A DNA stretch of 64,000 nucleotides from Halogranum gelatinilyticum (GCF_900103715.1 NZ_FNHL01000004.1:1-64000); one strand, 5' to 3'; counted from the stretch's first letter, positions 7,444-16,221 are shown. A program made the numbers and translations. The notes: generated by a model not told the origin, from the letters alone.

Positions 7444-9053
7444 ACGGCCAGACCGACCTGCGGCACGGTCTCCGTATCGGCCGCGCCGAGTTCCTCCGGA
7501 GCCTCCGGAGCTACTTCGGGAGCACCCGGCGGATACTGGGCTTTTTCGTCGTCCTGTTGGTTCTCGGGGGGAACGCCCTGCTGTCGCTTCCGGCGGTGTT
7601 CCTGCTCGCCCGACAGGTCGAGTCCGTGGCGGCGATTCCGCTCTTCGGCCCGCTTGCGACGGCGCTCCCGGTCGGCTTGCTCCTGCTTGCGGCGTTGCGA
7701 ACGGTCGAGCGGATCAGCGGCGTCGACGGCGAGGAGAACCTCTTGACGACGGTGCATCCGCGCGCGCTCATCGTCGGCCTCCTCCTCGCGGAACTCGCGC
7801 GGCTGACCCTGTGGTTCGGCGTGCCGATTGTACTCACGGCGGCCGTGTTCGCGGCGGGAGTCGGCGCGCCGACGCTCGTCGTCACCACCCTCGTCGTGGT
7901 GGCTCCGCTAATCTGCTGTACGGCCGTCTGGGGCTACGCGCTCGGGATGGCCGTCCTCCGGCTGCTCCGACGGCTCCCGACCGTCCGACGGCTGGCGAAG
8001 GTCGGCGGGGTTCTCCTGTTCGTCGCCGTCATCGTCGGCTCGCAGATGGCCGGGCAGTTCGCGGCGACGACGGACGTCTCGCTGACCTCGATTCTCACCG
8101 TTCTCACCGTCGGCCCGCTGACCGAGTACGTCGCCCTCGCCTTCGTCGGCACGCCGCTGTCGCCACCGACGGGCGTCGGCGGCGTCGCGGTGCTCGTCGG
8201 CTGGGTCGCGCTGACGCCGGTCGGTCTCGTCGTCGCCGAGCGGCAGGCGACGGCACTGTGGTTCTCCGACGGGCCGGTGCGCCGCGAGCGGTCGGCGGCG
8301 GCCGACGAATCCGCCCGGCAGCCGAAACATTTCTCGCCGCCGAGACCGCTCGCCTGGCACACCGCGGGACACGTCGCCTGGGGCATCATCGTCCGGGCGA
8401 TCCGCAAGCCGCAAGAGCTGGTCCATCTCGTCGCCATCGTCTTCTTCGTCGGGCCGGTCGCCGGGACGTTGCTGCAGGACGGGGCACTCAACGTGCCGGT
8501 CCTCGCCGGTGCGGGCGTCGTCCTCGGGACGTATCTCTCGGGGGCGACGTTCGGGCTGAACCCCCTCGGCGACGACCGCCCGCAGTTCCCGCTCCTCTTG
8601 CTCACGGCGGCGAGACCGCGGACGTACGTCCACGGCCGTATCGTCGCCGGACTCGCCGTCGGCGTGCCCGTCGCGGTCGGCGTGCCGCTCGTCGCCGCCG
8701 CCCTCGGTGGAACCCCGACAGTCGCCGCCTTCGCCGGGTTCGGTCTCCTGTCGTGTCTCGGTGCCGGGCTACTCGCGCCGGGCGTGGGCTGTCTGTACCC
8801 CATCTACGAGGAGCGGGCGGTCTGGGGGACCGAGACCGTCTCGCCGTCGATGCTCGTCGTCATGGGCTTCATGTTCGCGACGATCATCGTGACGGCCCTC
8901 GGTCTCGTCGCGCTGTGGACGCTCCTTGGTGGCGGCCATCTGTCGGTCGTCGTGCTCGTGGCACTCGGGGTGTTTCTCCTCATCGTGGTGGGGCTGCCGC
9001 TCGTCGCCTACCGGTACGCTGTCCGGCGGTACCGACGGTACACCGTGGACTGA
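7440..9053 (+). CDS. ABC exporter permease, large multi-spanning
   Basis: A 537-residue polytopic membrane protein with about twelve hydrophobic segments. It starts four bases before the stop of the ATPase gene (ATGA overlap). The N-terminus is cytoplasmic with an amphipathic start (LRHGLRIGRAEFLRSLRSYF), as in ABC-2-like permeases of archaeal exporters. A polar loop around residues 275-305 separates two halves. The family resembles haloarchaeal ABC permeases that partner NatA-like ATPases. The substrate cannot be inferred. Confidence 0.8.
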   Translation: MNGQTDLRHGLRIGRAEFLRSLRSYFGSTRRILGFFVVLLVLGGNALLSLPAVFLLARQVESVAAIPLFGPLATALPVGLLLLAALRTVERISGVDGEENLLTTVHPRALIVGLLLAELARLTLWFGVPIVLTAAVFAAGVGAPTLVVTTLVVVAPLICCTAVWGYALGMAVLRLLRRLPTVRRLAKVGGVLLFVAVIVGSQMAGQFAATTDVSLTSILTVLTVGPLTEYVALAFVGTPLSPPTGVGGVAVLVGWVALTPVGLVVAERQATALWFSDGPVRRERSAAADESARQPKHFSPPRPLAWHTAGHVAWGIIVRAIRKPQELVHLVAIVFFVGPVAGTLLQDGALNVPVLAGAGVVLGTYLSGATFGLNPLGDDRPQFPLLLLTAARPRTYVHGRIVAGLAVGVPVAVGVPLVAAALGGTPTVAAFAGFGLLSCLGAGLLAPGVGCLYPIYEERAVWGTETVSPSMLVVMGFMFATIIVTALGLVALWTLLGGGHLSVVVLVALGVFLLIVVGLPLVAYRYAVRRYRRYTVD

Positions 9054-9083
9054 CCCCGCGGAGCCGTCGAACCGAGAGGAACT

Positions 9084-9518
9084 ATGTACTCCCCGAGCGA
9101 CGCGACAGACATGAGACAGTCCTCCTTCCGCTATCTGGGTCTCTTCGACCTCCTCATCGTCGCGGCCTTCACTGCCTTCTTCGGGGTCGAAGCCTTCACG
9201 AGGCTGCTCGCCATCCCTGCGATGACGCTCGCAGGCGTCTCCGCGCTCCTCGCGGGCACCGTCTCGCGCATCACGCTCGGGCCGGTGACGGTGACGTGGC
9301 GGTATCTCGCCGCGCTCACCTACGCCCTGTTTGCGGTCATCCTCCCGAGCAGTTTCGCACCGAGTGTCCTCACCGGAACGGCAGCGCGACTCGACTGGTT
9401 CATGCTCGTCGTCGGGCTGGTAGGCTCGCTGTGTATGCTCTACTTCGCCGCCGCCATCGTTCGCGACGGGGACGGCTTCGTCGTCGAGGAAGACGTCGAG
9501 ACTGTCGTCGGCTGGTGA
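9084..9518 (+). CDS. Small four-helix membrane protein, unknown function
   Basis: An ORF of 144 codons from the ATG at 9084; the ATG at 9111 (MRQSSFRYLGLFDLLIV) would give 135 residues and is equally plausible. Three to four hydrophobic segments are followed by a short acidic C-terminal tail (VVEEDVETVVGW). It lies 30 nt downstream of the exporter permease and may belong to the same transcript. I do not recognise the family. Confidence 0.7.
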   Translation: MYSPSDATDMRQSSFRYLGLFDLLIVAAFTAFFGVEAFTRLLAIPAMTLAGVSALLAGTVSRITLGPVTVTWRYLAALTYALFAVILPSSFAPSVLTGTAARLDWFMLVVGLVGSLCMLYFAAAIVRDGDGFVVEEDVETVVGW

Positions 9519-9571
9519 GGCGGTCGGTACTCGGGTGAGGTGGCAATCGCTCCGACGAGTCGCCGACGGAC

Positions 9572-9991
9572 TCAGGCACCGGCGTCGACGACGTCCACCG
9601 CACAGCTCGCACTCGCTTCGACCTGTCGGCCGACGCCACCGAGATGCTCTCTGTGCTCGCCGTGGGCACCGAGGACGATGCGGTCGGCGTCGAGGTCGGT
9701 CGCGTACTCCAGGATGCACTCGTGGGGAACCCCGTGACAGGTGGTGGCGTCGACCGAGATCCCCGCGGCGGTCGCCATCGTGACGATTCGAGAGACGTGC
9801 TCGTAGCCGTGGTCTTCGGCGTCGATGGTGGCGAGTTCGCCGGTACTGAGTGCCGGTTCGTCGAACTTCCGGCTGTCGACGACCGAGAGGACGTGCAACG
9901 AGTGGTCGCCCTCGGTGGCGAGGTCGATCGCGTGTCTGGCGGCTTCCAGGGAGTGGACACTCCCGTCGGTCGCGAGGAGGATGAGAGCCAT
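9572..9991 (-). CDS. Universal stress protein, UspA family
   Basis: A 139-residue single UspA domain starting MALILLATDGS, with the ATP-binding Gly-rich stretch near the C-terminus (VLGAHGEHREHLGGVGRQVEAS) partly diverged from the usual G-x2-G-x9-G-S/T pattern. A role in stress or nucleotide binding is typical of the family. The start at 9991 is supported by a minus-strand TATA element (ccatatg near 10013-10021) 27 nt upstream. An in-frame start at 10018 would overlap that element. Confidence 0.85.
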   Translation of the reverse strand: MALILLATDGSVHSLEAARHAIDLATEGDHSLHVLSVVDSRKFDEPALSTGELATIDAEDHGYEHVSRIVTMATAAGISVDATTCHGVPHECILEYATDLDADRIVLGAHGEHREHLGGVGRQVEASASCAVDVVDAGA

Positions 9992-10012
9992 GACTAGAGA
10001 GACGCTCGCAAA

Positions 10013-10057
10013 CGACATATGGGTTTGCGCGAGCGTGCCTCCACGATACCCTTTATG
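10013..10057. promoter_or_regulatory. Divergent promoters of uspA-like gene and coaD
   Basis: A minus-strand TATA element at 10013-10021 (cccatatgt) is 27 nt from the UspA start at 9991. A plus-strand element, ccctttatg at 10049-10057, is about 29 nt from a GTG at 10082. The latter supports a leaderless GTG start for the adenylyltransferase rather than the ATG at 10055, which would lie inside the TATA element. Confidence 0.5.
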
Positions 10058-10081
10058 AGCGTGGCTTACGACCACAGAGCC

Positions 10082-10609
10082 GTGTCTCAGTCCGAACGCA
10101 TCGCGGTGGTCGGTGGGACGTTCACCCCGATCCACAACGGCCACCGTGCACTCCTGCACACGGCGTTTCAGACCGCCAGCCACGACGACGGCGGCGACGG
10201 CCACGTCGTCGTCGGTCTCACGTCGACGGCGTTGGCGACGCGGACGCGGAGCGATCCGGCGCACGTCGAACTGCTCGGCTCCTTCGAGACGCGCCGCGAC
10301 GCCCTGGACACGGAGTTAGAGCGCGTGAGTGCCGCCTACTCGGCCTCTTACGAGATCATCGAGTTGACGGACACGCAGGGACCGGCGGCGACGCGTGCCG
10401 ACGCCGACGCGCTCGTCGTCTCACCCGAGGCGAAGGCCCAACGCCGCGCCCACGAGGTCAACCGGAAGCGGATGACCGACGGGCTTCGGCCGCTCGAAAT
10501 CCACACCGCGCCGTTCGTCATCGCCGAGGACGGGACGCGGATCAGCAGCACGCGGATTCGAGACGGCGAGATCGACGTTCATGGCCGGGTTTTGGACGAC
10601 GGCGAGTGA
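10082..10609 (+). CDS. coaD: Archaeal phosphopantetheine adenylyltransferase (CoA synthesis)
   Basis: This is a nucleotidyltransferase-fold protein with the GGTFTPIHNGH motif (HxGH class) near the N-terminus and ISSTRIR near the C-terminus, the two ATP-binding signatures. The archaeal (COG1019) enzyme transfers AMP from ATP to 4'-phosphopantetheine, giving dephospho-CoA. The GTG at 10082 (175 aa, SQSERIAVVGG) is preferred over the ATG at 10055 because a TATA-like ccctttatg covers the latter and sits 29 nt before the GTG. The gene is otherwise of standard size. Start choice is the main uncertainty. Confidence 0.88.
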   Translation: MSQSERIAVVGGTFTPIHNGHRALLHTAFQTASHDDGGDGHVVVGLTSTALATRTRSDPAHVELLGSFETRRDALDTELERVSAAYSASYEIIELTDTQGPAATRADADALVVSPEAKAQRRAHEVNRKRMTDGLRPLEIHTAPFVIAEDGTRISSTRIRDGEIDVHGRVLDDGE

Positions 10610-10653
10610 GCCGCCGAGCAGCACTGTCGCCGCACGAACTTGACCGACGGTGA

Positions 10654-11574
10654 CTATTCGACGATGACCGCGCCCTTCATCCCGAGCGACTGGTGCGGTT
10701 CACAGGCGTACAGATACACACCGGACTCTTCGAACGTGTGCTCGAACGTCGCGCCCTCCTCGGCTGTCGGCGTACCCGAAGTGACGTCGATGTCTTCGAA
10801 CGCGACGTTGTGTGGGCCGGCGCCGGTCCACTCCCACGTGATAGTGGTGTCAATCGAGACTTTCAGCACCGGCGGGTCGAACGCGAAGGTCCCTCTGTTG
10901 CCCTCGGCACCGACACGAACTGTCGCCGTCTCGGAGTCGGTCTCGTCGGCGACGCTCCCGTCGAAGTTGCCGCTGTCGACGACCCACTCGTCGACTTCCT
11001 CGTATCCCGTCGATGGTGGTTCGGCGACGACGACGGCACCTTTCATCCCGTCGCCGTAGTGGGGTTCCGAGACGAACGGATACACGCCCGGTTCGTCGAA
11101 GATGTAACTGTACGCGAGGCCCGACGAGCCGTTGGGTCGGCCGCTGTCGAACGTCCCGTCGAGAGCGACGACGTTGTGTTCGCCGTGGCCGGTCCACTCC
11201 CACGTGACGCGTGTCATCGGTGCGACCTCGACCGCCGGCGGGTAGAAGGCCAAGCCGCCGTCGGTCGGTTCGCCGACGCTGATGCTTGCGCGCCCGCCGT
11301 GGCCGACGCGAGTGATCTCGCCGGGGTAGTGGTTCGCGTCCGAGAGCCAGCCGTCGAGGTCCTCGGGCGGCGTGAGCTCGGTCGCTTCGACACCTGGTTC
11401 GTCCGGCGAACACTCCTCGGCCGGCGTGGTGTCGGCGGTGGTGGACTGCTCGGCGTCGGCGGGCGTGTCGCCGTCGCTGTCGGAGACGGCACTGGAGAGA
11501 CAGCCCGCGACCGACGTGACACTCAGGAGGGCGGCACTGTGCAAGAGTCGTCTGCGGTTGGGGGACCACGTCAT
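10654..11574 (-). CDS. Tat-exported lipoprotein with two halocyanin-type blue copper domains
   Basis: A 306-residue protein with a twin-arginine signal (NRRRLLHSAALL) and a lipobox ending in Cys at VAGC. An acidic Ser/Thr linker and two halocyanin domains at about 75-185 and 205-306 follow. Halocyanins are membrane-anchored small blue copper electron carriers. The second domain keeps the copper ligands His (GPHNV), Cys-His (ACEPHQ) and Met (LGMKG). The first keeps His (GEHNV), His (EPHYG) and Met (GMKG), but the ligand Cys is Ser (FVSEPH), so it probably does not form a type 1 site. Electron transfer would rest on the second domain. Confidence 0.9.
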   Translation of the reverse strand: MTWSPNRRRLLHSAALLSVTSVAGCLSSAVSDSDGDTPADAEQSTTADTTPAEECSPDEPGVEATELTPPEDLDGWLSDANHYPGEITRVGHGGRASISVGEPTDGGLAFYPPAVEVAPMTRVTWEWTGHGEHNVVALDGTFDSGRPNGSSGLAYSYIFDEPGVYPFVSEPHYGDGMKGAVVVAEPPSTGYEEVDEWVVDSGNFDGSVADETDSETATVRVGAEGNRGTFAFDPPVLKVSIDTTITWEWTGAGPHNVAFEDIDVTSGTPTAEEGATFEHTFEESGVYLYACEPHQSLGMKGAVIVE

Positions 11575-11798
11575 TGCACTTCGGCGATACTTACGGCTGA
11601 TAGCAAAAGAGGGGGTGCGATTCTCAGATTCTGAAAACCGTCTAACAGGTAGTGGACTGTGTCTCGGAGTGACGCGCTCACCGAGGCCACGGAGTTGTCA
11701 CGCCACGAGTGGCTCGTTGGGCGGCGAACTGCACTATCCAGGCGTATGTCGGTTGGTTGAAAACACTCTTGCCGGCGGCGGTCGACGGGGTAGTCACG

Positions 11799-12671
11799 AT
11801 GGCCCTCCACACGACCCTTTACCGGCGCGTGACCGACCCAGACCTCCGACTCGCGACGCTTCTCGGACTCCTCTCGGTTCCCATCACGGGGGCACTCTCG
11901 TGGGGAACGGTCCCCGACGAGCGAGTGGTCGCTGGCGGCACCCTCTCGGGGGCTGCGTTGGTTGTCGTTGGCCTCCTCGTCGGCTATCTCTACTACGACC
12001 GGCCGACCGACAGGCGACGCGCCGGGATTCGAGCCGGGCTCGCCGCTTCGCTCGCAGTGGTCCCGGTGTATCTGGCCACCATGGTCTCGACGGTCGAGTC
12101 GTCGTCGCCGACAATCGCCGCCGTGAGCGTGGTCGTGACGCCCATCGGCATCGCCATCGGCACAGGCTTCGTCGTCCTCGTCGTGTCCGTGACTGCCGTC
12201 GTCGGCGACCGACTCGCCGCAGTCCGGTCGTGGCGTGCGGAGGTACGGGAGCCGGGACGTGTGCGACAGCAGGAGACAGACGGGTCGAGCTGGTGGCTGT
12301 ACGTGGCCGTGTACGTCGCGCTCGTGCCAGTGGCGGCCGGCTACGTCTTCGGAATCGTCCCGAGGGACCTCGGCAGTGGTCTCGTGGGGGCACTCCTGGT
12401 GTTGCTCACGACGGTCGTTGCGGCACTCGCGCTCGTCTCCGTCTACAGGGACGCGAAACGGCTCTACGAGGACGGCTCACCGTGGGTTCCGAACGTCCTC
12501 GCGTACGTCGGTGTCCCCGTCGCCGCGTTCGTCGTCGGGTACTACGTCACGACGCTCAGCGCGTGGGAGGCCCCAGCCGCGGCGGTCGGCCAGTACAGCT
12601 TCATCGGCGTCTGCTGGGCCGTCGCGGTCGTCTATCTCGTCGACCGGAGACGCGCTACGACAGCGGCGTGA
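11799..12671 (+). CDS. Polytopic membrane protein, unknown function
   Basis: A 290-residue protein from the ATG at 11799 (MALHTTLYRRVTDPDLR), with about seven hydrophobic segments and one charged loop around residues 130-155. An in-frame start at 11709 would add 30 residues with no obvious value. The first 110 residues, with paired helices and a YDRPTDRRRAGIRAG loop, recall haloarchaeal small DUF5518-like membrane proteins, but I hold this loosely. Its stop codon abuts the truncated DtxR-like relic on the other strand, suggesting a deletion joint at its 3' end. Confidence 0.7.
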   Translation: MALHTTLYRRVTDPDLRLATLLGLLSVPITGALSWGTVPDERVVAGGTLSGAALVVVGLLVGYLYYDRPTDRRRAGIRAGLAASLAVVPVYLATMVSTVESSSPTIAAVSVVVTPIGIAIGTGFVVLVVSVTAVVGDRLAAVRSWRAEVREPGRVRQQETDGSSWWLYVAVYVALVPVAAGYVFGIVPRDLGSGLVGALLVLLTTVVAALALVSVYRDAKRLYEDGSPWVPNVLAYVGVPVAAFVVGYYVTTLSAWEAPAAAVGQYSFIGVCWAVAVVYLVDRRRATTAA

Positions 12672-12770
12672 TCGGCCGACCCTCTCGGCGACGACGCCCG
12701 GAGAGATCGGGGCCGTCCCCTGATGTTCGGCGACGTACAGGCCGAGAAGATACTGGTTGGGCTTACTCAT
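12669..12770 (-). pseudogene. N-terminal relic of a DtxR/SirR-family metal-dependent regulator
   Basis: The first 34 codons (MSKPNQYLLGLYVAEH ... ISPGVVAERVGRS) match the start of haloarchaeal DtxR/SirR-family iron- or manganese-dependent repressors, covering helix 1 and the first half of the helix-turn-helix. After Arg-Ser the homology stops at the 3' end of the convergent membrane-protein gene; beyond that point the frame reads only antisense sequence. The metal-binding and dimerisation domains are missing. It lies just downstream of an operon carrying DtxR-type boxes, so it may be the remains of the local regulator. Confidence 0.6.
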
Positions 12771-12793
12771 GGGTGGGGACCTCCACCGGCATG

Positions 12794-13699
12794 CTACACC
12801 GCCGACTCGATAGGGACGCTCGTGAGGTCACTCGGCCCGCCGTCTCGTGAGTGGACGAGCGTCAATTGCCAGTCGTCGTCGTCGATGACGCGAACCGACG
12901 AAAGCGGCCATGCAGACTCCCGTCGATAGACTCCGAGGACGAGCGGCAGCACCGGAAGCCGCCCGTCTCGGGGCGACAGGGCGTAGTCCGAGACGCGGAC
13001 GACGATCGTCCGCGTCCCCGAATCGAGGTCGACCGAGGGAGGGCCACAGCGGTACGCCGAGAGCAGGCCATTCCCCTCGAGCGTCGCCAGCGCGGCCGAA
13101 ACCGCGTCGTCGTTCGACTCGGCCGCGGGGAGGAGGGTCGCCGCCTCGGCGAGGACGTCGGCCTGCTCCGACGGCGTCAGCCGGCTATCGAGTTCAGCGG
13201 CCATGCTCTCGAGGAGACAGAGACAGAGTTCGTCGGGGTCCCGAACCGTCTCGGCTAACTCGAAGTAGGCGTCCATGACCGCCGTCTCGACGGCTCTGTG
13301 CCCTGCATCACAGAGTGCCTCGAACACGCTCGCGGCGACCTGGTGACAGAACTCGACCAGCGGCGGCTGGCCGACGGCCGCCGAGTCGGCTGACGGCTCC
13401 AGCGTCGGAGCCGCCGTCTCGTCGGTGTCGCGGTCTCGGCTGTCGGTTCCGTACACTCCCGTCTCGTGGGAGACGACGAGGGCGTAGTGGGGCAGCTGTG
13501 GGTCGTACCGTCGCAGTGCGGCGCGGTACTGTGTGGCCGCGGCGACGGCACGTTCGGCGAGCGTGCGGCTCGCGAAGCGTTTCCCGGCGACCGGGACCGG
13601 ACGCTCTCCCGTCCGGCTACAGTGGACGACGTACCGTCCGTCGGGAGCGGCGAGCGATTCGACGTGTTCGCGGATCGCGGCGAGTGTCGTTCCGACCAT
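12794..13699 (-). CDS. Haloarchaeal protein of unknown function in the iron locus
   Basis: A soluble, acidic 301-residue protein. The first ~85 residues form a compact domain (IREHVESLAAPDGRYVVHC ... ALRRYDPQLPHYALVVS) that I recall as recurrent in haloarchaea without assigned function. After a variable linker (about 90-115) comes a helical region and a C-terminal beta-rich part (TIVVRVSDYALSP). Start ATG at 13699. It lies 74 nt downstream of the second substrate-binding protein gene, same strand, and is probably the last gene of the iron-box-controlled transcript. No catalytic motif is apparent. Confidence 0.75.
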   Translation of the reverse strand: MVGTTLAAIREHVESLAAPDGRYVVHCSRTGERPVPVAGKRFASRTLAERAVAAATQYRAALRRYDPQLPHYALVVSHETGVYGTDSRDRDTDETAAPTLEPSADSAAVGQPPLVEFCHQVAASVFEALCDAGHRAVETAVMDAYFELAETVRDPDELCLCLLESMAAELDSRLTPSEQADVLAEAATLLPAAESNDDAVSAALATLEGNGLLSAYRCGPPSVDLDSGTRTIVVRVSDYALSPRDGRLPVLPLVLGVYRRESAWPLSSVRVIDDDDWQLTLVHSRDGGPSDLTSVPIESAV

Positions 13700-13773
13700 C
13701 GTGGGTTACTCCACGTTCCACCCGACCCACGTGGGCCGCGTGCAGTGTCCGTCCGTCACCACGCTTCGGTCCG

Positions 13774-14979
13774 TCATCGCGACAGCTCCCCGGTGACGAT
13801 GTCGGCGACTCGCTGTCGGTCGAACAGCTGCTCGTCGCTCGTCACGTCGCCGAAGACGTCCGGATACAGCTGTTTCGCCCCGCGCTCGGTCAGGAACAGG
13901 TTGTGGATGGGACCCTGATAGAGATAGCCGCCGCGGTAGACCCGGCCGTTCCGGACGGCGGTCAGCTCGCTGGCGACGGGATGGTCGCGCATATACGCGA
14001 GGACCGTGTCGCGGAACTCGGCCGCGGACTTGCGCTCGTGTGCGCGCAGCATGATGACGTCGGGGTCGACTTCGAGCATCGTCTCGTAGTCGATGCGGCC
14101 CCGGTCGGTCGTACTCAGCCCGTCGACGCCGGTCCCGGCGAGCGCGTCGCTGACGCCGAGGTCCCGGAACTGCTTCTTGCTCGTCCCCTTGTCGTTGAGC
14201 CGGTACGGCGAGAACTGCTCCGGCTCGTCGCTCCCCTCGTAGACGAGCAGCACGTTCGGGCGGTCGTCGGCTGGCGGCAGCTGCCGTTGGACCTCGGCGA
14301 TGAACTCGTCGTGCAGTTCCTCAAACGCACGGTAGCGTTCCTCCTCGCCGAAGACCTGCGCGACCTTCTCGAAGGCCTCGTAGAGGGTGTAGTAGCGGTA
14401 CTCGTGCCAGGCGTCCTCGCGACGGAAGACGAGGTTGCCGACGAACGGGCCGACGTTGGTCGTGATCTCCTCGACGTCCGCCTCGCTCCAGTCGAACCAG
14501 TTGCGGAGCATCCCCGGATCCATCAGATGGACGTCGTTGTCGAGTTCGTAGAACAGCTCTTTGGCCATCCCCGACGCGCCGAGGTCGTTGGCTTCGAGCG
14601 TCTCGCGGTCGACGCTGACGCCGGGCAGTTCGTCGTAGACGTACGTGTAGTAGCGGCCCGCACCGCCGATGCCGGTCATCCCGTCGCCCTTGCCGAGTGC
14701 GACGCCCATGTCGGCGTAGCCGCCGCCGTAGGCGACCCACCGCTCGGGGACGGAGTCGAACGTGACCTCGCCGACGGGTTCCATCGTCACCGAGTACGAA
14801 CTGTCTCGGGCCGTCGTCTCCGCAGTCGACGGTGCTGTCGTTGTGTCGGCTGCAGTCGGATCTGTGTCCTGGCCAGCGTTGCCAGCGCAGCCGGAGAAGA
14901 GACCGGCGGCGGCGACCGCAGTACCGTACTGCAGATAGTCTCGGCGCGTCAGTCCGTCGGGGTTGGTGTCGTCGGTCAT
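13774..14979 (-). CDS. Tat lipoprotein, ferric-siderophore/cobalamin-type ABC substrate-binding protein (paralogue B)
   Basis: A 401-residue protein with a twin-arginine signal (TRRDYLQYGTAVAAAG) and a lipobox Cys (SGC), then an acidic linker. The rest resembles the bilobed BtuF/FepB-type periplasmic-binding fold (PF01497-like), with SVPERWVAYGGGYADMGVALG near the start and VDPDVIMLRAHERKS in the second lobe. The role would be capture of ferric chelates at the cell surface. It begins two bases after the stop of the paralogue at 14982-16217, in one operon. No permease or ATPase gene follows. It is closer in sequence to paralogue C (17198-18388) than to A. Confidence 0.85.
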   Translation of the reverse strand: MTDDTNPDGLTRRDYLQYGTAVAAAGLFSGCAGNAGQDTDPTAADTTTAPSTAETTARDSSYSVTMEPVGEVTFDSVPERWVAYGGGYADMGVALGKGDGMTGIGGAGRYYTYVYDELPGVSVDRETLEANDLGASGMAKELFYELDNDVHLMDPGMLRNWFDWSEADVEEITTNVGPFVGNLVFRREDAWHEYRYYTLYEAFEKVAQVFGEEERYRAFEELHDEFIAEVQRQLPPADDRPNVLLVYEGSDEPEQFSPYRLNDKGTSKKQFRDLGVSDALAGTGVDGLSTTDRGRIDYETMLEVDPDVIMLRAHERKSAAEFRDTVLAYMRDHPVASELTAVRNGRVYRGGYLYQGPIHNLFLTERGAKQLYPDVFGDVTSDEQLFDRQRVADIVTGELSR

Positions 14980-14981
14980 TG

Positions 14982-16217
14982 TTAGATGTCTCCGTTGATG
15001 ATGTCCGCGACGCGTTGGCGGTCGAACAGCTGTTCACCCTGCGGAATCTCGGGATACGGACCGTTTTCGTAGGTCGGCCAGGCACCGAACTGGTCGGGGT
15101 AGAGCTGTTTGGCAGTCATCTCCAACTGGAAGAGGTTCAAAATCGGACCCTGATACCGCGCGCCCTGCGGATGGACGCGACCCGCCGCGACCGCCGTCAT
15201 CTCGGCCGCGACGGCGTTCGATTCGAGCGTCGCACGGATCTCGCCCATGTCCGTCGTCGGCAACATCCCGCCGAGCATCAGCATCACGTCGGGGTCGGCT
15301 TCGAGCAGGGTTTCGAGGTCGACGATGGTTCCGGACTCGACTGCGCCCTCGAAGGCGTCGACCGGATGGAGCGGCCGCGTGTGTGCGGTCAGGAAGCCGG
15401 GATTGGACAGCGTGTACGCGTAGATGTCGCCCTCGACGTCTGACGAGCCGATCATCACCGCTGTCGGCCGCTCGGACGTCGGTGGGAGGTCGGCCTCGAT
15501 GGTCGCGAGCAGCTCGTCGCGGACCTCCGCGAGCGCGTCGTACCGGTCCTGTGCGCGGAACACCTGTGCGACCCGTTCGAACTGCTCCCACAGGCCGTAA
15601 TACTCGTACTCGCCGGGCCAGTCCGTCGGCGGCGTCTGGTGACGCGCGCTGAACGAGTTGCCGAACCACGGCCCGATGTTCTCCCCGATCTCGTCGAGGT
15701 CGGCCGTGCTCCACGTACCGAGTTGGAACACCGACGCCGGGTCGGCGAGATGGACGTCGCTGTCGAGTTCGTAGAGCTTCTCCTTGCTTACCTCCCACGA
15801 GGAGTAGAGACCTGTCCAGTCCAGCGTCACGCCGGGGAGCCGTTCGACGAACTGGTTCCACAGTGCGTCGTAGTAGTCCGGCGCGTGCATCGCGTTGACC
15901 GCATCGCCGCGGCCGAGTGCGAACGCCATGTCCGCGTGGTGGGTGAGCCGCGTGAAGACCGACTCGGGCACCGACTCGAACTCGACGTCCCCAACCGGCG
16001 ACATCGACACGGTGTACGACCCGTCAGTCGGCGTCTCGGTCTCCGTCGTCGTTCCGTCCGAGCCATCGGTCGTCGACCCGTCGCTCGTTCCGTTCGTTTC
16101 GTTCCCTTCGTTCGTTCCGGTACAGCCTGCGAGCAGTCCGCCGCCGAGGACGGCACCGCCGTATTTCACGTAGTCTCTGCGCGTCGGGCGGATCCCCCGA
16201 CCGTCGTCTTCGGACAT
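14982..16217 (-). CDS. Tat lipoprotein, ferric-siderophore-type substrate-binding protein (paralogue A)
   Basis: A 411-residue Tat lipoprotein (TRRDYVKYGGAVLGGG, lipobox AGC) with a long Asn/Thr/Ser-rich linker (about 35-65), then a PF01497-like binding domain (VGDVEFESVPESVFTRL; LLEADPDVMLMLGGM). It is the first gene of a three-gene minus-strand operon. Two DtxR-type palindromes lie 5-20 and 41-56 nt upstream of its ATG, so iron repression is expected. It probably binds a different chelate from paralogues B and C, whose N-lobes match each other better. The cognate permease and ATPase are not in this window. Confidence 0.86.
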   Translation of the reverse strand: MSEDDGRGIRPTRRDYVKYGGAVLGGGLLAGCTGTNEGNETNGTSDGSTTDGSDGTTTETETPTDGSYTVSMSPVGDVEFESVPESVFTRLTHHADMAFALGRGDAVNAMHAPDYYDALWNQFVERLPGVTLDWTGLYSSWEVSKEKLYELDSDVHLADPASVFQLGTWSTADLDEIGENIGPWFGNSFSARHQTPPTDWPGEYEYYGLWEQFERVAQVFRAQDRYDALAEVRDELLATIEADLPPTSERPTAVMIGSSDVEGDIYAYTLSNPGFLTAHTRPLHPVDAFEGAVESGTIVDLETLLEADPDVMLMLGGMLPTTDMGEIRATLESNAVAAEMTAVAAGRVHPQGARYQGPILNLFQLEMTAKQLYPDQFGAWPTYENGPYPEIPQGEQLFDRQRVADIINGDI

Positions 16218-16221
16218 ATAG

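Noticed and set aside
7226-9538. A 770-codon open frame overlapping the exporter permease in another frame
   Set aside because: It has an Arg/Pro/Ala-rich shadow translation, while the overlapped frame encodes a convincing polytopic membrane protein and a small membrane protein.
12477-12770. A 97-codon ORF that begins like a DtxR regulator
   Set aside because: Only the first 34 codons are regulator-like. The rest is antisense to the end of the membrane-protein gene, so I list only the relic.
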